Source: Flavobacteriales bacterium (GTDB lineage: Bacteria > Bacteroidota > Bacteroidia > Flavobacteriales > Flavobacteriaceae). From it: 52,686 nt of DNA. Below, one piece after another: positions 43,798-52,527 of the stretch; positions within the stretch are counted from its first letter, which is position 1, and every line of letters begins with the position of its first letter. Below the pieces are notes generated by a model. That model searched no databases. It was given only the letters and a program-made list of their open reading frames with translations, and was not told where the DNA came from. The stretch spans positions 1-52,686 of the forward strand of contig JABMNH010000011.1 of NCBI GenBank assembly GCA_013205245.1, in the 5' to 3' direction. A program made the translations under genes and the position numbers.

Positions 43798-45564
43798 TTA
43801 CTTTACAGTCATCACAAAAGGCACACGTGCTTGAATACCGTTTAATTGCGTAATACTTTTTAGTTGCTCGTATAACTTAACATTGTCTGCACCAAACTCG
43901 GTTTTAAGACTTTCTTTTAAACTAACAAAAGGAATATCCTTAAAAGCGTCTTTAAAATCTTTTGTAAAATTGGGATAGTTTACACGCTTATAATCGGTAG
44001 TCTCAGCAAGTGCTGCTGCCGCAACAACCGCATCGTCTAAACTGCCAATAGCATCTACCAATCCATTTTTCAAAGCTTGTTCACCTGTCCACACACGGCC
44101 TTGCGCAATGGCATCAATTTCTTCAAAAGTTTTATGACGGCCTTCGGCTACCTTTGTCACAAAATTGACATAAAAATTCTCAATATATTCTGTGATTTCT
44201 GTTCTAAAATCGGCTGACATCGGTTTAAACAAACCGTAATTTTCAGACTTTTTATTAGTACCTACTTGCTGTGTGTTGATGCCAATATTTTTAGCAAATC
44301 CTGCAGCATTTGGCACAATGCCAAACACACCTATTGAGCCTGTTATGGTATTTGGTTGTGCGAAAATTTTATCGGCATTACAGGCAATATAATACCCCCC
44401 CGAAGCGGCATAATTACCCATAGAAACCACCACAGGTTTTTCTTTTTTAGTCAATTCAATCTCACGCCAAATAATATCTGAAGCCAAGCCACTTCCTCCA
44501 GGTGAATTAACACGTAGAACAACAGCTTTAATTTGTTTGTTTTTACGTGCTTTTTTTAAATATTTAATCATCGTTTCTGGGCCGATGTAATTTTCGTTTC
44601 CTTTGCCATCCTTTATTTCGCCTTCGGCATAAATAACGGCAATTTTATCTTTAGCTTTAGAAATAATACGGCCTTTGCCACTTTTTATATAATCGTTTAA
44701 GCTTACTGTTTCTAATTTCTTAGAAGCCTCAATCCCTGTGTCTTGTTTTAATTTAGACTCGTATTCGTCATAATACAAAGCGCCATCAATCATGTTGTTC
44801 TTAGTGGCCAATTTTACATTTCTCGCTTCTAAATTATCGGCAAGTGCATTTAATTCTGCTGTGGTTTTATGCCTACTTATAGCAATATCGGTAAGCATTG
44901 TTTCCCAAATAGATTTTAGAAAAGATGTGATTTGCTCACGATTGGCCACACTCATTTTATTTTCTAAAAATGGTTCTACAGCACTTTTATATTTGCCATG
45001 ACGGATCACTTCCATTTTAATGCCGTACTTTTCTTGAAAATCTTTATAATATAAAATTTCGGCCGATAATCCTTTAAAATCGATATTGCCAATGGGGTTT
45101 ATAAAGACAGAATCGGCAACAGAACTGATGTAATAATTTTTTTGAGAATACCCATCGGCGTAAGCCTTAATAAACTTACCAGAAGTTTTAAAATCTATCA
45201 ATTTATTGCGTATGGCCAACATTTGTGCAAACCCAGCACTAACGCCTTTAGATTCTATACTAATACCCTTGATATTCTCATCGATTTTAGCATTATCTAA
45301 GGCAATAAGAATTTTATTTAGGCTTGTTATTTTGTTATTATCCGCGCCAAAAGCATCGGTAAATGGATCTGAAACGCTATAATAATCACGCATTTCGTTC
45401 TCTAAATTAATGACTAAAACTGAATTTGTATTTACGATGACTTTTGCATCATCGCCAAAAGCAGAACCCACAGCGCCAGCAATAAAAACAAAGATGATGC
45501 TCATTAAAAAAAAGGCGATAATAACACCCAAAATCGTTGATATAATATTTTTAAAAAAATTCAT
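43798..45564 (-). CDS. sppA: Signal peptide peptidase SppA, 67K type
   Basis: SppA (588 aa) is a membrane-bound serine/lysine protease that degrades cleaved signal peptides. It has an N-terminal transmembrane helix (residues about 5-30) and two tandem protease domains. The general base is Lys193 (HGKYKSAVEPF) and the nucleophile is Ser388 (NYAASGGYY), as in the E. coli enzyme. The QGRVWTGEQALKNGLVDAIG segment near residue 490 is characteristic. Length matches the long, duplicated form. It is divergent from the folK fusion gene. Confidence 0.95.
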   Translation of the reverse strand: MNFFKNIISTILGVIIAFFLMSIIFVFIAGAVGSAFGDDAKVIVNTNSVLVINLENEMRDYYSVSDPFTDAFGADNNKITSLNKILIALDNAKIDENIKGISIESKGVSAGFAQMLAIRNKLIDFKTSGKFIKAYADGYSQKNYYISSVADSVFINPIGNIDFKGLSAEILYYKDFQEKYGIKMEVIRHGKYKSAVEPFLENKMSVANREQITSFLKSIWETMLTDIAISRHKTTAELNALADNLEARNVKLATKNNMIDGALYYDEYESKLKQDTGIEASKKLETVSLNDYIKSGKGRIISKAKDKIAVIYAEGEIKDGKGNENYIGPETMIKYLKKARKNKQIKAVVLRVNSPGGSGLASDIIWREIELTKKEKPVVVSMGNYAASGGYYIACNADKIFAQPNTITGSIGVFGIVPNAAGFAKNIGINTQQVGTNKKSENYGLFKPMSADFRTEITEYIENFYVNFVTKVAEGRHKTFEEIDAIAQGRVWTGEQALKNGLVDAIGSLDDAVVAAAALAETTDYKRVNYPNFTKDFKDAFKDIPFVSLKESLKTEFGADNVKLYEQLKSITQLNGIQARVPFVMTVK

Positions 45565-45643
45565 AAAAAAGGTATAATGTTTATAAGTTACGCTGTAAAG
45601 ATAAAGTTTTATGCGATAGTTTTAGTTATTTTGTATTTCTTAA

Positions 45644-46792
45644 ATGAAAACGCAAAGAACCGCATATTTATCATTGGGCAGCAATCAAGGAGACTGTCTG
45701 CAAAACCTACAAAAAGCAGTAGATTTAATAGCTATTAGTATAGGTTCTGTTATCAATATTTCATCGATTTATAAGACGGCCTCTTGGGGTTTTAAAGGAG
45801 GTGATTTCTTAAATATTTGTCTGCAATTATCAACCTGTTTACAGGCAGAAAATTTATTAGAAAAACTCCTTGATATTGAACAAAAAATAGGCAGAATTAG
45901 ATCTGACTCTAAAGCTTATCAATCGCGATTAATTGACATTGATATTTTACTTTTTGAGGATGATATCATCAAATCAAAAAAACTTGTTGTGCCACATAAA
46001 GATATGCTAAGCCGTAAATTTGTGATGATTCCACTAGCCGAAATCGCTCCTAATTTGACACATCCCATTACTAAAAAAACAATTTTAATAGAATTACAAC
46101 AAGGTGGTTGCAAAGACAATTTGGCCATTGAAAAAATAAATGAAACCATAAAACGCCCTGTATCGTTGGTAGAAAAATACAATTACATTGCCATTGAAGG
46201 TAATATTGGTGCTGGCAAAACCTCTTTGGTTAATTTAATGTCAGACGATTTTAATGCAAAAACTGTTTTAGAACGCTTTGCCGACAATCCGTTTTTACCA
46301 AAATTTTATAAAGACAAAGAGCGCTATGCTTTTCCGCTTGAAATGAGTTTTTTGGCAGACCGTTACCAACAATTATCGGATGATTTGGCGCAATTTGATT
46401 TGTTTAAAAACTTTATAGTTTCTGATTATTATATTTTTAAATCCCTCATTTTTGCACAGGTTACTCTAGCGCCCGAAGAATACAATTTATACCGCCGCAT
46501 GTTCGATTTGATGTATAAAGAAATTACCAAACCAGATTTGTATGTGTACCTCTACCAAAACACCGATAGGTTGCTAGAAAATATTAAAAAGCGCGGGCGT
46601 GATTATGAGCAAGATATTACCGCCAATTATTTAGATAAAATTCACCAAGGTTACAGTAACTTTATAAAATCTGAACCAAATTTAGAGAGTCTAATTATAG
46701 ATGTTTCTGAATTAGATTTTGTGAATAACCCTCAAGACTACACACAGATTATTCAAACAATTCAACAATTTACACCCAACTCTAAAGCCTAA
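45644..46792 (+). CDS. folK: FolK-deoxynucleoside kinase fusion protein
   Basis: The 382-residue protein fuses 6-hydroxymethyl-dihydropterin pyrophosphokinase (FolK, residues 1-160; metal-site Asp98 and Asp100 in LIDIDIL, and LSLGSNQGD at the start) to a deoxynucleoside kinase domain (about 175-380). In the latter, GNIGAGKTSL (186-195) is Walker A, FADNPFLPKFY and FLADRYQQL are substrate-site motifs, and KRGRDYEQ supplies the arginine lid. The first domain makes a folate precursor, the second phosphorylates deoxynucleosides. I know this fusion to be common in Bacteroidota. The 3' end shares four bases (CTAA) with the stop of gldC. Confidence 0.95.
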   Translation: MKTQRTAYLSLGSNQGDCLQNLQKAVDLIAISIGSVINISSIYKTASWGFKGGDFLNICLQLSTCLQAENLLEKLLDIEQKIGRIRSDSKAYQSRLIDIDILLFEDDIIKSKKLVVPHKDMLSRKFVMIPLAEIAPNLTHPITKKTILIELQQGGCKDNLAIEKINETIKRPVSLVEKYNYIAIEGNIGAGKTSLVNLMSDDFNAKTVLERFADNPFLPKFYKDKERYAFPLEMSFLADRYQQLSDDLAQFDLFKNFIVSDYYIFKSLIFAQVTLAPEEYNLYRRMFDLMYKEITKPDLYVYLYQNTDRLLENIKKRGRDYEQDITANYLDKIHQGYSNFIKSEPNLESLIIDVSELDFVNNPQDYTQIIQTIQQFTPNSKA

Positions 46793-47130
46793 TCTTCTTT
46801 GCTTTTTAACCCCTGTTTTTCTGCAAAAAAATCACAAAAATCGTGCATGGTGGCGCTCATTTTTTCATCGTTAGTAGCGCGTTGAAAAGTGTCTGCTAAA
46901 GATTTTAAAGTTTGGTAAAAAAACACCTTCATATCGTGTACTGGCATCTCTTTTGTCCACAAATCCATCTTTAAAGTCTCTCTATTTTTACTATCCCAAA
47001 CCGATAGTAAAATAGCATTGGTTTCAGCGTCAATAATTTTATTATCTTCTGCCGTCCATAATATTTTTTCTGGAATTTGATTTTCGTCTAAACTTACGTT
47101 GAATTCTATTTTTGAAGTCGTAACTGCCAT
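46789..47130 (-). CDS. gldC: Gliding motility protein GldC
   Basis: GldC (113 aa) is a small cytoplasmic protein of the Bacteroidota gliding machinery. The start MAVTTSKIEFNVSLDENQIPEKILWTAEDNKIIDAETNAILLSVWDSKNRETLKMDLWTK... matches the family. In Flavobacterium johnsoniae it is accessory, not essential, for gliding. Its start overlaps the gldB stop by one base, so they are coupled. Its own stop overlaps the end of the folK fusion gene on the other strand. Confidence 0.95.
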   Translation of the reverse strand: MAVTTSKIEFNVSLDENQIPEKILWTAEDNKIIDAETNAILLSVWDSKNRETLKMDLWTKEMPVHDMKVFFYQTLKSLADTFQRATNDEKMSATMHDFCDFFAEKQGLKSKED

Positions 47131-48098
47131 TAGTTTCTTGGTTTATATTTTGAATTTTTAAAGAGTATTTCGTTTGGTGTTTGAAGCATTTTTATAAGGG
47201 GCATATTGTGCTTATTCATATAAGATTCTACAATTTTATACCCTATAAATACACCTATACGTCCTGGTGTGTCTTTATCGTTTTCTAGATAAAACTTAGA
47301 AAAAGGCGCATCAATTAAAAAACGTTTTAGTAAGTTTTTATCAGTATCAAATATCATGTTATTTTCTACAAAATATTTCCACACAAATTCTTGATTTGCC
47401 TGTGCCCAATTGAGTTGCATTTTAGAATAACCTAATAAAAGACTGTCGGCCACATTTGGTAAAAAAGCCTTGCTTGTGTACATTAATTTACCTTGTTGGA
47501 TACACTGACTTATAAATGTTCTTGATGTCTGTTTAGGCAAACTTTTTAAGGCAATAGCTTTGGCCACATCTACTTTTAAATGAGCCTTTGTATAACTAGA
47601 TTTAATATATTTTGGAAAATTTTGATAAACTGAATGATTTTCTCCCAAATACATGTCTAAAGAAATCAACAATAAACTATCAGCAAAAATCACCTTGTTG
47701 TTATAATCTACATCCGAAATTAAAGTCACAACTTTTGGTGCTTTAAATTTTGGATAATAATATTTTACATGTTTAAATAATTGTGTGAGCATTTCTGTCT
47801 CCACAAAAAAATCAGGAAAGACCTTTATAACTTCTGTAACTAAATATTTTGAATCGGGATTTTCAATTTCACTCAACCACACACTATCAGGAGTCGCATT
47901 TGACAACATATAACCATAATCGGCTTTTATGCGTGCAAAGTCATTTGGTGGCGTGTTGTAAAAAATACTGTCAAAGCGTTCTGCTTTAAAATTTATAGCG
48001 ATAGCCGAAGTATCAACAGCCAATTTGTTTTTAGGCGTACAGTTTACAAGTGCCAAAATAGATATCACGCTAAAAACAATCTGTTTAAAAAGTCTCAT
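47130..48098 (-). CDS. gldB: Gliding motility lipoprotein GldB
   Basis: GldB (322 aa) is a lipoprotein required for gliding in Flavobacterium. The signal ends with a lipobox-like LVNC at residues 17-20 and the mature protein begins at Cys20. Later segments fit the family (FKAERFDSIFYNTPPNDFARIKADYGYMLSNATPDSVW, SYTKAHLKVDVAKAIALKSLP, and the C-terminal GRIGVFIGYKIVESYMNKH). It is upstream of gldC in a two-gene operon and divergent from nadE with 57 bases between starts. Confidence 0.95.
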   Translation of the reverse strand: MRLFKQIVFSVISILALVNCTPKNKLAVDTSAIAINFKAERFDSIFYNTPPNDFARIKADYGYMLSNATPDSVWLSEIENPDSKYLVTEVIKVFPDFFVETEMLTQLFKHVKYYYPKFKAPKVVTLISDVDYNNKVIFADSLLLISLDMYLGENHSVYQNFPKYIKSSYTKAHLKVDVAKAIALKSLPKQTSRTFISQCIQQGKLMYTSKAFLPNVADSLLLGYSKMQLNWAQANQEFVWKYFVENNMIFDTDKNLLKRFLIDAPFSKFYLENDKDTPGRIGVFIGYKIVESYMNKHNMPLIKMLQTPNEILFKNSKYKPRN

Positions 48099-48117
48099 AA
48101 AACCATAATTAAATCCC

Positions 48118-48140
48118 TATTTTTGTAGGGCACAAAACTA
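48118..48140. promoter_or_regulatory. Divergent -7 boxes of nadE and gldBC
   Basis: TATTTTTG on the plus strand (48118-48125) suits nadE. TAGTTTTG on the minus strand (complement of 48133-48140) suits gldB. Between them CCCTA...TAGGG (48115-48130) forms a small inverted repeat. The two promoters are almost back to back. Confidence 0.45.
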
Positions 48141-48155
48141 CTAAAAGTTTCATTC

Positions 48156-48944
48156 ATGCCGATAGAAAACATCACAAATCATATAGTTAACTGGTTAAAA
48201 GACTACGCCCAACATGCCAATAGCAAAGGTTTTGTAATTGGCGTGTCTGGCGGTATAGATTCTGCGGTAACTTCAACACTTTGCGCCTTAACGGGATTGC
48301 CAACTTTGTGTGTAGATATGCCCATACATCAAGCACAAAATCAGGTAGATCGTGCCCATGCACACATAAAATGGTTGCAACAAAAATACGATACAGTGAT
48401 GTTTGAAAAGGTAGCCTTATCGGATGTGTATGACGGATTAATTAAAGCTTTTCCTGCAATAGAAAACGAAGAAGACAGACTTATGGCTTTGGTAAATACA
48501 CGCGCCCGTTTACGGATGACTTCTCTGTACTATTTTGCCGGATTGCACAATTATTTGGTTGCAGGAACGGGCAATAAAGTAGAAGATTTTGGCGTGGGAT
48601 TTTACACAAAATATGGCGATGGCGGCGTAGATTTGAGTCCGATTGCCGATTTAACCAAAACCGAAGTTTATGCCGTGGCGACCTATTTAGGGATTAACAC
48701 AGATATTATTAAAGCACCACCAACCGACGGGCTTTGGGGAGATGACCGCACAGACGAAGATCAAATTGGGGCTTCGTACCCAGAACTAGAATGGGCCATG
48801 GAAATGGCAGATACGCAAGCAAAATCTACTGATTTTAGTGACCGCCAAAAAGAAGTTTTCGATATTTACACCAGACTTCATAATGCCAATAAACATAAAA
48901 TGGAACCAATTCCGGTTTGTGTGATTCCGAAGGAATTGAAATAG
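48156..48944 (+). CDS. nadE: NH3-dependent NAD+ synthetase
   Basis: NadE (262 aa) completes NAD synthesis by amidating nicotinic acid adenine dinucleotide. The ATP-pyrophosphatase loop SGGIDSA is at residues about 31-37. NTRARLRMTSLYYFAG, GTGNKVEDFGVGFYTKYGDGGVDLSPIADLTKTEVYAVA and PPTDGLWGDDRTDEDQIGASYPELE follow in order. There is no N-terminal glutaminase domain, so ammonia is the nitrogen donor. Length is slightly short for the family, but all motifs are present. Confidence 0.96.
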   Translation: MPIENITNHIVNWLKDYAQHANSKGFVIGVSGGIDSAVTSTLCALTGLPTLCVDMPIHQAQNQVDRAHAHIKWLQQKYDTVMFEKVALSDVYDGLIKAFPAIENEEDRLMALVNTRARLRMTSLYYFAGLHNYLVAGTGNKVEDFGVGFYTKYGDGGVDLSPIADLTKTEVYAVATYLGINTDIIKAPPTDGLWGDDRTDEDQIGASYPELEWAMEMADTQAKSTDFSDRQKEVFDIYTRLHNANKHKMEPIPVCVIPKELK

Positions 48945-48968
48945 TTATCTTTAATTTTTTAATTAATA

Positions 48969-49251
48969 ATGAGTAAAAAACAAAATTTATATTTACTTAT
49001 TGGCATAACTATAATAGGTACAGGTCTTGTATTATCCGCTTTTTATAGACCATATATTTATACTCATAAGATAAATGATTTCGGTTTTGCTGATACAATT
49101 GGCAGTTTGGTATCTGTTATCGGATTTTGCTGTGTAGTTTGGTATTCATGGCACTTTTGATTGGAAAGATATTTTAGCTGGAATTATTAGTGGAATTATA
49201 ACTTATCTAATAAAAATGGTTGTCGAAAATAAATATAAAACTGAACACTGA
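48969..49251 (+). pseudogene. Frameshifted small membrane-protein gene
   Basis: The ATG frame at 48969 gives 63 residues with two hydrophobic segments (YLLIGITIIGTGLVLSAF, ADTIGSLVSVIGFCCVVW) and then stops at 49158-49160. The next frame continues without a stop as GIHGTFDWKDILAGIISG..., a third hydrophobic helix, to 49249-49251. Skipping one base in GTTTGGT (about 49137-49143) would join both parts into about 93 residues. Either the gene lost its frame, a sequencing error is present, or a +1 shift is used. Its last codons lie inside a short palindromic repeat. I do not recognise the family with certainty. Confidence 0.6.
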
Positions 49252-49278
49252 TCCCGATAGCTATCGGGACTGAACACT
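49240..49278. repeat. Palindrome flanked by direct repeats
   Basis: An 18-base palindrome TCCCGATAGCTATCGGGA (49252-49269) is bracketed by direct copies of ACTGAACACT (49240-49249 and 49269-49278). The palindrome core CCCGAT...ATCGGG is shared with the element at 7295-7406. The duplication resembles a target-site copy or a broken ACTGAACACT tandem repeat. Confidence 0.65.
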
Positions 49279-49283
49279 CTTTT

Positions 49284-51233
49284 TTAAACTACCCTATTCA
49301 GTTTTTCGTAGAGCAATTGTTTTAGGCGCGTATAATTAACCACATTTTCTAAGATTTGTATTTGTGATTCTTCTTGAACCTCCTTTTGAAGGGCTATAAT
49401 TTTGTGTTCTATTAAAATACGGCGGAGGTTTAAAATGGCGTCAGTTACCAATTTTGATAAAGAATCTTTTTTACTTTTGGGATAAATATGTTTGCGGTGC
49501 CAATCGCTTAAAATGTGTTTTTCATCATCCATCAAAACATCGGTAATTTCTTGAGAAACCTCTGCCGATTTATGTGTGACAAAAGCGTCTAAAGAAATAC
49601 TTTCCTCCTGATTTAATTGGTGAATTATTTCATAATAAATACTTTTAAACAACGGATTTGTAAACTCAATCTCATCTTCTTGCAATTGTAGATAAATTTC
49701 TTGCGCTACCGTATTGCTGATAATTTGTTTTTCTATGGCTTGGGTATCATCGGTATTTGTGACATTAATATAATCTACAAACTCCGTTTTTTCATTGCCA
49801 TAAAGCACTAAGATTTTAATAATCTCACGTTCTAAATTATAAAGCGTGTCTATTTTAGAGATCGGTTCTTTTTTTACAACCTGAAAAGCATTTTTTTGTT
49901 CTTGTCGTAAATTTCTTAAACTTTCTGTGCCGTTTTTCTTATTTATTTGCGCCAACTCATTAAACAACACATTTTCTGAAATGGTCATTATTCTTGCACA
50001 TTCTTGCACATAAACTTCCCGCTGAATCATATCGGGAATTTTAGAAATACTGGCTACAATATCTCTGATAAGTCCCGCTTTTTTAATAGGATCATTTTGC
50101 GTTTCTTCTAACAATAAAGACACTTTAAAAGAAATAAAATCTTTGGCTTCTGTATCTAAAAAGTGTTTTAATTCTTCGTTTGAATTTTTCTGTGCAAAAC
50201 CATCGGGGTCATCGCCATTAGGGAAAGTCAATACTTTAACGTTTAAACCTTGTTCTAGTATTAAATCAATCCCTCTAAACGATGCTTTTATACCAGCGGT
50301 ATCACCATCGTAAAGAACGGTTATGTTTTTTGTCAGTCGGCTAATAAGCCTGATCTGATCTGGCGTTAAAGCTGTTCCCGAAGATGATACCACATTTTCA
50401 ATGCCATTTTGATACAACGAAATAACATCGGTATAACCTTCAACCAAATAACAATTATCTGTTTTGGCTATGGCTTGTTTGGCATTGTAAATACCGTATA
50501 AAACTTTGCTTTTATGATAGATGTCGCTCTCTGGCGAATTAAGGTATTTGGCTACATTTTTATCTGATGTTAAAATGCGTCCGCCAAAACCCAAAACACG
50601 GCCACTCATACTGAGAATAGGGAAAATAACACGGCCTTTAAAACGATCGAAAGAACGGTTATCTTTTACAATTGTGAGGCCTGTTTTTTCTAAAAACCCC
50701 AACTTAAAGCCTTTGTCTAAAGCAGCTTGTGTAAAAGCATTGCTCTCATTAATGGCATAACCCAATCTGAACTTTTCTATGGTCTCATTTGTAAAACCAC
50801 GCTCTACAAAATAACTTAAACCAATGGCTTTTCCTTGGGTAGATTTGGTAAGATTATCGTGAAAATAATCGCTGGCAAATTGTGTAACCAAAAACATACT
50901 TTCGCGTTCATCGGCTTCTTGCTTTTGTTCGTCTGTCTGTTCGGTTTCTTCAATGGCAATATTGTACTTTTTGGCTAAATAGCGTAGCGCTTCTGGATAG
51001 GTATAATGCTCGTGTTCCATTAAAAATGTGACCACATTACCACCTTTACCCGAACTAAAATCTTTCCAAATTTGTTTGGCAGGTGACACCATAAACGATG
51101 GTGTTCTTTCGTCAGAAAACGGACTTAAGCCTTTAAAATTACTGCCCGCTTTTTTTAAATGTACAAACTCACCTATAACCTCATCTACTTGGGCTGCTTG
51201 AAAAATAGCATCTATGGTGGTTCTGTCAATCAT
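49284..51233 (-). CDS. dnaG: DNA primase DnaG lacking zinc ligands
   Basis: DnaG (649 aa) makes RNA primers at the replication fork. The catalytic TOPRIM core is intact (YLVEGYTDVISL, VLYDGDTAG near residues 263-320) and the RNA polymerase domain motifs are normal (RFKGRVIFPI, GRVLGFGGR, KYLNSPESDIYHK). The N-terminal zinc domain keeps its layout (FKGLSPFSDERTPSFMVSPA...GKGGNVVTF) but all four zinc ligands are replaced: Ser37, Ser40, Asp58 and Ser61 stand where E. coli has Cys40, His43, Cys61 and Cys64 with identical spacing. The C-terminal helicase-binding region is long. clpX is 52 bases upstream on the same strand. Confidence 0.95.
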   Translation of the reverse strand: MIDRTTIDAIFQAAQVDEVIGEFVHLKKAGSNFKGLSPFSDERTPSFMVSPAKQIWKDFSSGKGGNVVTFLMEHEHYTYPEALRYLAKKYNIAIEETEQTDEQKQEADERESMFLVTQFASDYFHDNLTKSTQGKAIGLSYFVERGFTNETIEKFRLGYAINESNAFTQAALDKGFKLGFLEKTGLTIVKDNRSFDRFKGRVIFPILSMSGRVLGFGGRILTSDKNVAKYLNSPESDIYHKSKVLYGIYNAKQAIAKTDNCYLVEGYTDVISLYQNGIENVVSSSGTALTPDQIRLISRLTKNITVLYDGDTAGIKASFRGIDLILEQGLNVKVLTFPNGDDPDGFAQKNSNEELKHFLDTEAKDFISFKVSLLLEETQNDPIKKAGLIRDIVASISKIPDMIQREVYVQECARIMTISENVLFNELAQINKKNGTESLRNLRQEQKNAFQVVKKEPISKIDTLYNLEREIIKILVLYGNEKTEFVDYINVTNTDDTQAIEKQIISNTVAQEIYLQLQEDEIEFTNPLFKSIYYEIIHQLNQEESISLDAFVTHKSAEVSQEITDVLMDDEKHILSDWHRKHIYPKSKKDSLSKLVTDAILNLRRILIEHKIIALQKEVQEESQIQILENVVNYTRLKQLLYEKLNRVV

Positions 51234-51285
51234 TTAATTTATAAACAGGCAAAAAATTATCCCAACAATTAAAAAAAACTTGAAT

Positions 51286-52518
51286 TTAAGAAACTGCTTT
51301 TAGCTTTTTAATCGTCGATTTGTTTACTTTATGTTCGGCGTATTTTTTTGAAATACTTAAAGTTTTGGTATCGGTTCCTGGCATCTCAAACATGGCGTCG
51401 GTTAAAATAGCTTCGCAAAGCGAACGCAATCCACGAGCCCCTAATCTGTATTCAACAGCTTTTCCTACAATATATTTTAAAGCGCTCTCTTCAAATTTTA
51501 GTGAGATACCATCCATATCGAAAAGCTTTTGGTATTGTTTTGTAATGGCATTTTTAGGATCGGTTAAAATAGATCTTAAAGTATCAGCGTCAAGCGGATT
51601 CATATAAGACAACACGGGTAAACGCCCAATAATTTCTGGAATTAAACCAAAGTCTTTTAAGTCTTTTGGAATGATGTATTGCAGTAAATTATCGGCTTCA
51701 ATTTTATGATCACTTATAGAAGCGCTGTAGCCAACGGCTTGCATATTGAGACGTTTGCTGATGACTTTATCTACACCATCAAAAGCACCACCCGCAATAA
51801 ATAAGATATTTTGTGTGTTGATTTCAATAAATTTTTGATCTGGATGTTTGCGACCGCCTTTTGGTGGGACATTAACAATACTTCCTTCGAGTAATTTTAG
51901 CAAAGCTTGTTGTACACCTTCGCCAGAAACATCTCTTGTGATAGATGGATTGTCTCCTTTGCGGGCAATTTTATCTATTTCGTCTATAAACACAATGCCT
52001 TTTTCGGCTTTTTCTTTGTTGTAATCGGCGGCTTGTAATAATCGTGTTAAAATGGTTTCAACATCTTCGCCCACATAACCAGCTTCGGTTAAAACAGTGG
52101 CATCAACAATGGCAAATGGCACATTTAACATGCGCGCTATGGTGCGGGCAATCAGTGTTTTTCCTGTACCAGTTTCGCCAACCAAAATGATGTTACTTTT
52201 TTCTATTTCAACATCATTTTCTGTCGTTTTTTGAAGCAAACGTTTGTAATGGTTATACACCGCAACAGACATTACTTTTTTAGATTGAATTTGACCAATA
52301 ATGTATTGGTCTAAAAATTCTTTTATCTCTTTTGGTTTTTTTAATATCAGTTCAGCAGCTAGGCCTTTTGTGTCAGATTCATTTGTCTCTTCTATCACTA
52401 TACCATGTGCCTGTTCTATACATCTATCGCAAATATGCGAATCTAAGCCAGCAATCAATAAATTGGTTTCTGCTTTTTTTCTTCCACAAAACGAACAGGT
52501 TAATTCTTCTTTAGCCAT
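51286..52518 (-). CDS. clpX: ATP-dependent Clp protease ATP-binding subunit ClpX
   Basis: ClpX (410 aa) is the hexameric AAA+ unfoldase that feeds the ClpP protease. The N-terminal zinc-binding domain is intact ([26 protein letters not shown], two CxxC pairs). Walker A is GETGTGKT (about residues 113-120) and Walker B is [13 protein letters not shown]. The [11 protein letters not shown] region and the [16 protein letters not shown] segment with sensor and lid helices are present. No clpP is in the window. The start is nine bases after the stop of a histidine-kinase-like fragment. Confidence 0.97.
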   Translation of the reverse strand: MAKEELTCSFCGRKKAETNLLIAGLDSHICDRCIEQAHGIVIEETNESDTKGLAAELILKKPKEIKEFLDQYIIGQIQSKKVMSVAVYNHYKRLLQKTTENDVEIEKSNIILVGETGTGKTLIARTIARMLNVPFAIVDATVLTEAGYVGEDVETILTRLLQAADYNKEKAEKGIVFIDEIDKIARKGDNPSITRDVSGEGVQQALLKLLEGSIVNVPPKGGRKHPDQKFIEINTQNILFIAGGAFDGVDKVISKRLNMQAVGYSASISDHKIEADNLLQYIIPKDLKDFGLIPEIIGRLPVLSYMNPLDADTLRSILTDPKNAITKQYQKLFDMDGISLKFEESALKYIVGKAVEYRLGARGLRSLCEAILTDAMFEMPGTDTKTLSISKKYAEHKVNKSTIKKLKAVS

Positions 52519-52527
52519 CTTTATTTT

